From contig JAQSEB010000159.1 in assembly GCA_030063045.1 (NCBI GenBank), positions 248,001 through 312,000 on the forward strand: DNA of 64,000 nt, in the 5' to 3' direction. Below the pieces are notes generated by a model. The model saw nothing but the letters and a program-made list of their open reading frames with translations, had not been told where the DNA came from and did not search any database. Positions 59,643 through 64,000 of the stretch are shown here, one piece after another. Origin of the DNA: Pratylenchus scribneri (taxonomy: Eukaryota; Nematoda; Chromadorea; Rhabditida; Pratylenchidae). Position numbers and translations under genes: made by a program. Each line of letters starts with the position of its first letter. The stretch's first letter is position 1.

Positions 59643-59947
59643 ATCTAATTTTGGGAATCTCGGTTTCTAGGCATCGTACTGACTCGAGAGAAGGCTCATT
59701 CGACTCGTCATAGTCGATTTAGTCTATGAAATTTCAATTACAGACCGAATTAAGGGCTAGGTTTAGGGTTAGGGTTTTGGTTCAAGGTGGCATGGATTTT
59801 AGGGGGTTTTGGGCTAGGGTCTAGGAGCTAAGATTAGGGTTTAGGGGTCTGTAATTGAAATTTCATATATAAATTTAGCATGACGAATCGATTGAGCTTA
59901 CTCTCGAGTCTGTACGATGTCTAGAAACCTAGATTCCCGAAATTAGA
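59643..59947. mobile_element. MITE at the junction of the inverted GT11 pair
   Basis: The arms (ATCTAATTTTGGGAATCTCG, then GTTTCTAG, CATCGTACTGACTCGAGAG) are mirrored at 59885-59947 with few mismatches over about 60 bp. The interior contains GGGTTAGGGTTTTGG-like sequence. It lies between the two convergent fucosyltransferase genes, directly against the broken 3' end of copy B. Confidence 0.75.
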
Positions 59948-61677
59948 TAATAAAAATATATTTACAAAAATGAACCTCCGGCATTAAATAGCCCATCCAA
60001 AATGCAAATGAGGAAAGGGAAGCGGTGTCAAGGAATAAATCACAAATTTGTTGGGCAAAATACAATTCCCCAATTCGACCAATCTTCATTTCGGCAACAA
60101 AATAGGTTGATTGGATGGCCTAAAAATAATTTAATAATATTTATTATATTAATTTACACATTTTTATTGAATTTCAATGAATGCAATAATTTTTGGTCCT
60201 CGCCAAAGAGAACCAATGATAAATTACGAATTTGGCCATTCTTTAACAATAAATAAAATGTTATTAAAATAAAAATAATTCAACCGTAATGCTTGGCAAA
60301 TGTCCGATAATTCGATCAATTGCCTGCCCAACTTGTTCGGCTTTGGACACACCCAACCCCACAAAATCACCATTCCGGGTGTGCACACAAATTTTATAGG
60401 CATTGTCCGAATTGAATTCCCTTTGAATTATCTCCGTCACATTTTTCACAATTTCATCCCCAAATTCGAATAATTCAATAATTTTTGGTCTAATTTTATG
60501 AAAATATTTGCGATTTTCAAAAAATCCCGGTCCATTTAGCCACATAAAACGATGTGAATTGTGTTCAAAAATTCTTTTAAAAAATATTATTAATTATATT
60601 AAATTTTATACTTTTTTGTGTCCGCATAATCGCAACAATCTTTGTCAAATGGTTCAATTTTGACAATTTCACTAGAATTATGGCTAGCATTATTCTGAAT
60701 TATTTGAAAGTAGAATTTTATTTTTAAATATGGGATATGAAAATAAGCATAAATTTTTTTGTCCTATGTCCTATATATGATGTCAAATATTCTATTGTAA
60801 ATCACCAAATAGTGGCATTTTCAAATTTTTACTAACCCACACCCTACTTACCTTGGCCAAAAATATGGTAAACACTTTTATGCATTTTTATCTATTTTAG
60901 ATTAAATTTCTTACACTTATTTATTATTATTAGGCATATTTTTGATTTTTCATATTTATTTTAAAATATTAAAAATTCTCGTCTCTTTTTAGTGCGTCTC
61001 TTCTGGATTTTTTATCTTTTGGTTTTGGATTGTGTATTTATAGGATATATATCTTTTGAGTATGTATCTTTAGGATCGAATCTTTTGGGCTGAATCCGAT
61101 GCACTCATTAATTTAGTGCTTAACTGATAAAGCATAAAATTGAATCATACTAGGAAATAAATTCTTTTGTGCCAATTTGGAAATCCTCGCCCAATTTCTG
61201 AGTCAATTTCGTGTATTTTATTTTCGCCACCCAAAAAGACCGGTGTCCGATTCACCAATTGTCCCATGGCAAAAAGGGATGCAAATCGAAACATCTATAA
61301 AAGAATTAAAAAATTATAAATTCATTTCATTTAATGAAAAGTCAAAAAAACTTGATTTCCGAGGCCAGAATTCATTGGATTTGAGTAAATGAATCGATCA
61401 AATTCTGGTTTAATTCGCACTTTCGGTTCATAATTCAGCCATTGGCTGAAATATTCATATTCACTGTCTTCCTAAATAATATTTTTTATAAATATTCTTT
61501 AAAAATCGATTTTACCTGTTCAATAAAATCGCTGAATTTTTTTATTCGAACATTTTGATGATTTGATGAAATATTTAAAATTAAAAAATATATAAAAATG
61601 GTAATGAAAACGGTCAATTTCTTCAATTGGATTAATTTTTTTCTGACATTTTCATTGAATTTAAAATTGCGGAACAT
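59943..61677 (-). CDS. GT11 fucosyltransferase-like copy B, last exon missing
   Basis: Minus-strand exons 61677-61516, 61471-61352, 61294-61151, 60694-60612, 60573-60285, 60240-60160 and 60119-59976, 341 codons in phase. The anchor is LTVFITIFIYFLILNI. Exon 2 ends NPMNSGLGNQ, and exon 3 is MFRFASLFAMGQLVNRTPVF. Exon 5 has KICVHTRNGDFVGLG, sharing the R-to-N change with copy A. Exons 5 (3' part), 6 and 7 and both small introns are almost identical to copy A, whereas exons 1-4 are clearly diverged. The counterpart of exon 8 (NKPKFFIRKY...LPPEWFP) is absent. Reading through the exon 7 donor adds about 11 codons (EVHFCKYIFII) before a stop at about 59943. It is either a truncated but expressed enzyme or a pseudogene. 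Confidence 0.78.
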
Positions 61678-62600
61678 TGAAAATTTTAAAGTTAGTCTTG
61701 AAGATCTAAAAACTTTTTAATTCTTTAGAGATTAATCTGTTTTTTCCTATTTTTTTTGCATGTTGAGAAAAATTGATGTGTTTTTAAAGCTCATTTTATC
61801 GATCTAATTGAATAAAAATGATTAAAGATATATCTTTGTTTACTTATTGGAATTTCAAAATTAAAAAAAGGAATAATTTTACTTTTAAATTTATTTGAAT
61901 AATTCATAATAAAATGCTACATTATTATTATTTTATATATATAATTTATTATATATATAAATAATAATTTCTATTTATCGTTTTTTTAAATCTGTTATAA
62001 ATATACAGATTTATATTGATATCAAAATTTTTTGGCTTTTAATTTTTTTAAAACAATGAAAAATATGGTTTATCATTGTTTTTATTTATGGACTTATTTT
62101 AGTATTATGTAATTTTTCGTCATTTTCTTCAATATTTTGAAAATTTTTTTAAAGAATTTTATAAATTTGTAAAAAATATTAAAATTTTTTACCAATTTGA
62201 AATTTCTTTGAAATTTTGGAAAAATTTTTTTAAAATTTAATAAAAAAAAATTGATTTGTCAAGTTTTGAAGATTTTATTTTATCTCTATAAAAATTACAA
62301 TTTGTAAATAAATTTCTAGATTTAAAATATCGAATGTGAATAATTTTTTATTGCATATATATCATAAAAAATTTTTTTCTGAAATTTTTGATAAAATAAA
62401 ACTTTTGATCATTAATTTTTTAATCAATGTCGTTTATATTGCGATTTTTCATAAGTATTTTCAATAATGTATGATTTTTCGCCAATATAATATATTTAAT
62501 TTATTATTAAGCCAAAAATGGCCGCTCAGAGAAAAAATTTTTGCTTATTATTTATTAGTAAAAATCTTGTAAAAATTGCATGGATAAAATTCTGGCAAAA
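61678..62600. other. AT-rich intergenic stretch
   Basis: Very AT-rich, including a palindromic TATATATAATTTATTATATA run near 61935-61955. No gene or repeat family can be supported. Confidence 0.5.
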
Positions 62601-62734
62601 TTTAAAGAGAAAAACAGAGCGAATTCAATGATTTCGGGAATCCAATAATTCTCTTTTCATGACAAAATATAAATTTAAAAAAATCGAAATCAATGGTAGA
62701 GACAGAATGCGAACAATTTTGATTCTTTATTCTC

Positions 62735-62935
62735 TCATATAAATTGTACGGATGATTAAAATCATCCGAACATAAAAAATTATCCATCCAAATGCAAATC
62801 CTACATTTCTGCCGGGTATAGGGCCTAAACTTCATTTTATTGAATTCCCAATTTTCTGGTGTAAAAAAAGCAAAGCTATTCTCATTTCTGACCCAAGAAT
62901 TTGGATGGGTTCAGAAAATGTTTGGCCTTTTTTGT
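62735..62935 (-). promoter_or_regulatory. orphan copy of the secreted-protein upstream block
   Basis: On the minus strand the order AACATTTTCTGAACCCATCC, ATGAAGTTTAGGCCCTAT, GGATTTGCATTTGGATGGAT, AATTTTTTATG, TTTTAATCATCCGT, TTATATGAGAG parallels the regions 5' of the genes at 47927 and 50536. No signal peptide or Cys-module exon follows down to about 62000, so the coding part was lost or never copied. Confidence 0.55.
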
Positions 62936-63183
62936 GATTTATCAGTTTATTTTAGATTTTTAAAATTTTTGGCTTCATTAATTTCGCTTTTCAAAAAAAA
63001 AACAAAGAATACGATATTATATTAAGATAACTTTGGAAATTTGCTTGATTCCTTCCTCAACCTGATAAATTTTTAACAATAAATATTCCAAAGCAATTTT
63101 TATCAAAAATATTATTGAATAATTATTTAATTGGCCATTGGGTGCATTTTTTTGAGTTTTGGAATTTCTTCTTTTTCTTTAGG

Positions 63184-63328
63184 ATACATTCCTCGAATTC
63201 AAAACAATCCACTGATCATTGTCAGCAAAAAATACGAAAATGTGCCAAATATGGCCATGATGAAGAAGCTGACAAAAGAATTGCCACCATTATTGGGAAT
63301 ATCACCTAAATTATTTAGGCAAATATAA
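63184..63328 (+). CDS. possible terminal exon, unrecognised
   Basis: A TTTTCTTTAG acceptor ends at 63181 or 63182. Two frames are open from there: one ends LPPLLGISPKLFRQI at 63328, the other reads DHCQQKIRKCAKYGHDEEAD and stops at 63309. The base composition is more balanced than the flanks, which suggests real coding sequence. No upstream exon was identified and no family assigned. Confidence 0.3.
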
Positions 63329-63775
63329 AAATTTTTCTTATCATTTTTAATAATTAATAAAAATTTTAAGAACTTTTTTTCATATAACCAATTTGATTTA
63401 GACAATTAATTTTAGATTAAAAAATTTAGAATGAATTTTATTTTTACAATTTTTAGAAGAGAAAGCCACGATTAATTTGCACAAAAATTGATCAAAATAT
63501 TCATATAAATTGTAGATAAATCTCTTAAAATTTTAGATCTTAAATAAAAACAAATAAATTTGCAATTTTACAAATTTTTTAATTTCATTTTTTTATTAGA
63601 ATTCTATTTTAAAAAAATTAAAAAGACGTAAAACAAAGATTAAAATAATTTACATATTTTTAAAATAATTTTACAATTTAGAGCAGAAAAAATATGTACA
63701 AAAAATTTTTTCATGCTATTTATTTTAAGCTCATACTCATATAAATTTATTTCAAAACAACAAAACCTATTTTTT

Positions 63776-63951
63776 TTATTCATTTTTACTTCCGTAGCCC
63801 TGCTGCTGCTTTTGTTGTTGTCCCACAAATGGTTTCCAATCCACCGTATTGCAAAGTTCCGTAGGGCAAATGCCGCATTGTGTGCAATTTTGATAAAGCG
63901 CATCTTCGCACGGTTTATGTCGGCTATTATCATATGCACATGTATATAATT
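63776..63951 (-). CDS. C-terminal exon of a cysteine-rich protein (partial)
   Basis: On the minus strand a TTTTTTCAG acceptor is followed at 63951 by about 57 codons ending in TAA at 63776. It reads YTCAYDNSRHKPCEDALYQN, CTQCGICPTELCN and VDWKPFVGQQQKQQQGYG. The cysteine spacing (C-x11-C-x7-C-x2-C-x2-C-x5-C) and the ELCN box recall Ly6/uPAR-like or other small secreted Cys domains, but the assignment is tentative. The rest of the gene lies beyond the window's right edge. Confidence 0.55.
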
Positions 63952-64000
63952 CTGAAAAAAAGGTAAATTTTTTTAATATGAGGAAATTATTTTTGGGTAT

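Noticed and set aside
59003..60256. Two almost identical 84-codon frames (59257-59003 minus, 60002-60256 plus)
   Set aside because: They are antisense to exons 6-7 of the two inverted fucosyltransferase copies. Their similarity only reflects the inverted repeat.
62602..62835. Minus-strand 77-codon frame starting in the orphan promoter block
   Set aside because: The same block upstream of the two secreted-protein genes is non-coding, so this frame is probably incidental.

Overview
The window is AT-rich eukaryotic DNA with small exons, short introns (many 45-80 bp) and acceptors of the TTTCAG/TTTTAG/TTAAAG type. The recognisable proteins belong to families expanded in nematodes: FkbM-type (Methyltransf_21) methyltransferases, GT11 alpha-1,2-fucosyltransferases, a carbohydrate sulfotransferase and a DUF268 protein. 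I infer a nematode, plausibly a plant-parasitic tylenchid such as Meloidogyne. The species cannot be fixed from the sequence. All exon models are read by eye from splice signals, phase and conservation between the copies in this window, and none is supported by transcript data.

Layout: 172-543 is an unassigned exon. 2636-8592 (+) is an FkbM methyltransferase gene whose introns are packed with nested terminal-inverted-repeat (TIR) elements. 13821-9235 (-) is a GT11 fucosyltransferase. 15410-19360 (+) is a divergent FkbM-like gene. 19.9-26.5 kb is a repeat-dominated block: a 21-bp minisatellite with kilobase-scale higher-order structure, a hAT-type element with an exact 8-bp target duplication, and a second TIR-bounded segment that carries copies of both. 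29343-26523 (-) is a carbohydrate sulfotransferase, and 29987-32475 (+) is a GT11 gene divergent from it. 35501-38967 (+) is a 13-exon gene for an unusual acidic protein with a zinc finger and a C-terminal ubiquitin-like region. 43406-39964 (-) is a DUF268 gene. 44967-47050 (+) is a second type of FkbM-domain gene. 47927-49694 and 50536-51132 (+) are tandem genes for small secreted cysteine-rich proteins. 52154-56446 (+) is a third canonical-type FkbM gene. 57519-59440 (+) and 61677-59943 (-) are convergent GT11 genes sharing a near-identical inverted 0.54-kb block. 62.6-64 kb holds an orphan copy of the secreted-protein upstream region and a partial cysteine-rich gene.

Nine of the genes encode predicted type II membrane (Golgi-type) enzymes that fucosylate, sulfate or probably O-methylate glycans. 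Their packing with duplicated upstream regions suggests a local birth-and-death cluster for surface or secreted glycan decoration. That functional grouping is inference. The glycan-gene cluster, the convergent inverted GT11 pair and the ubiquitin-like/zinc-finger gene are the most interesting features.
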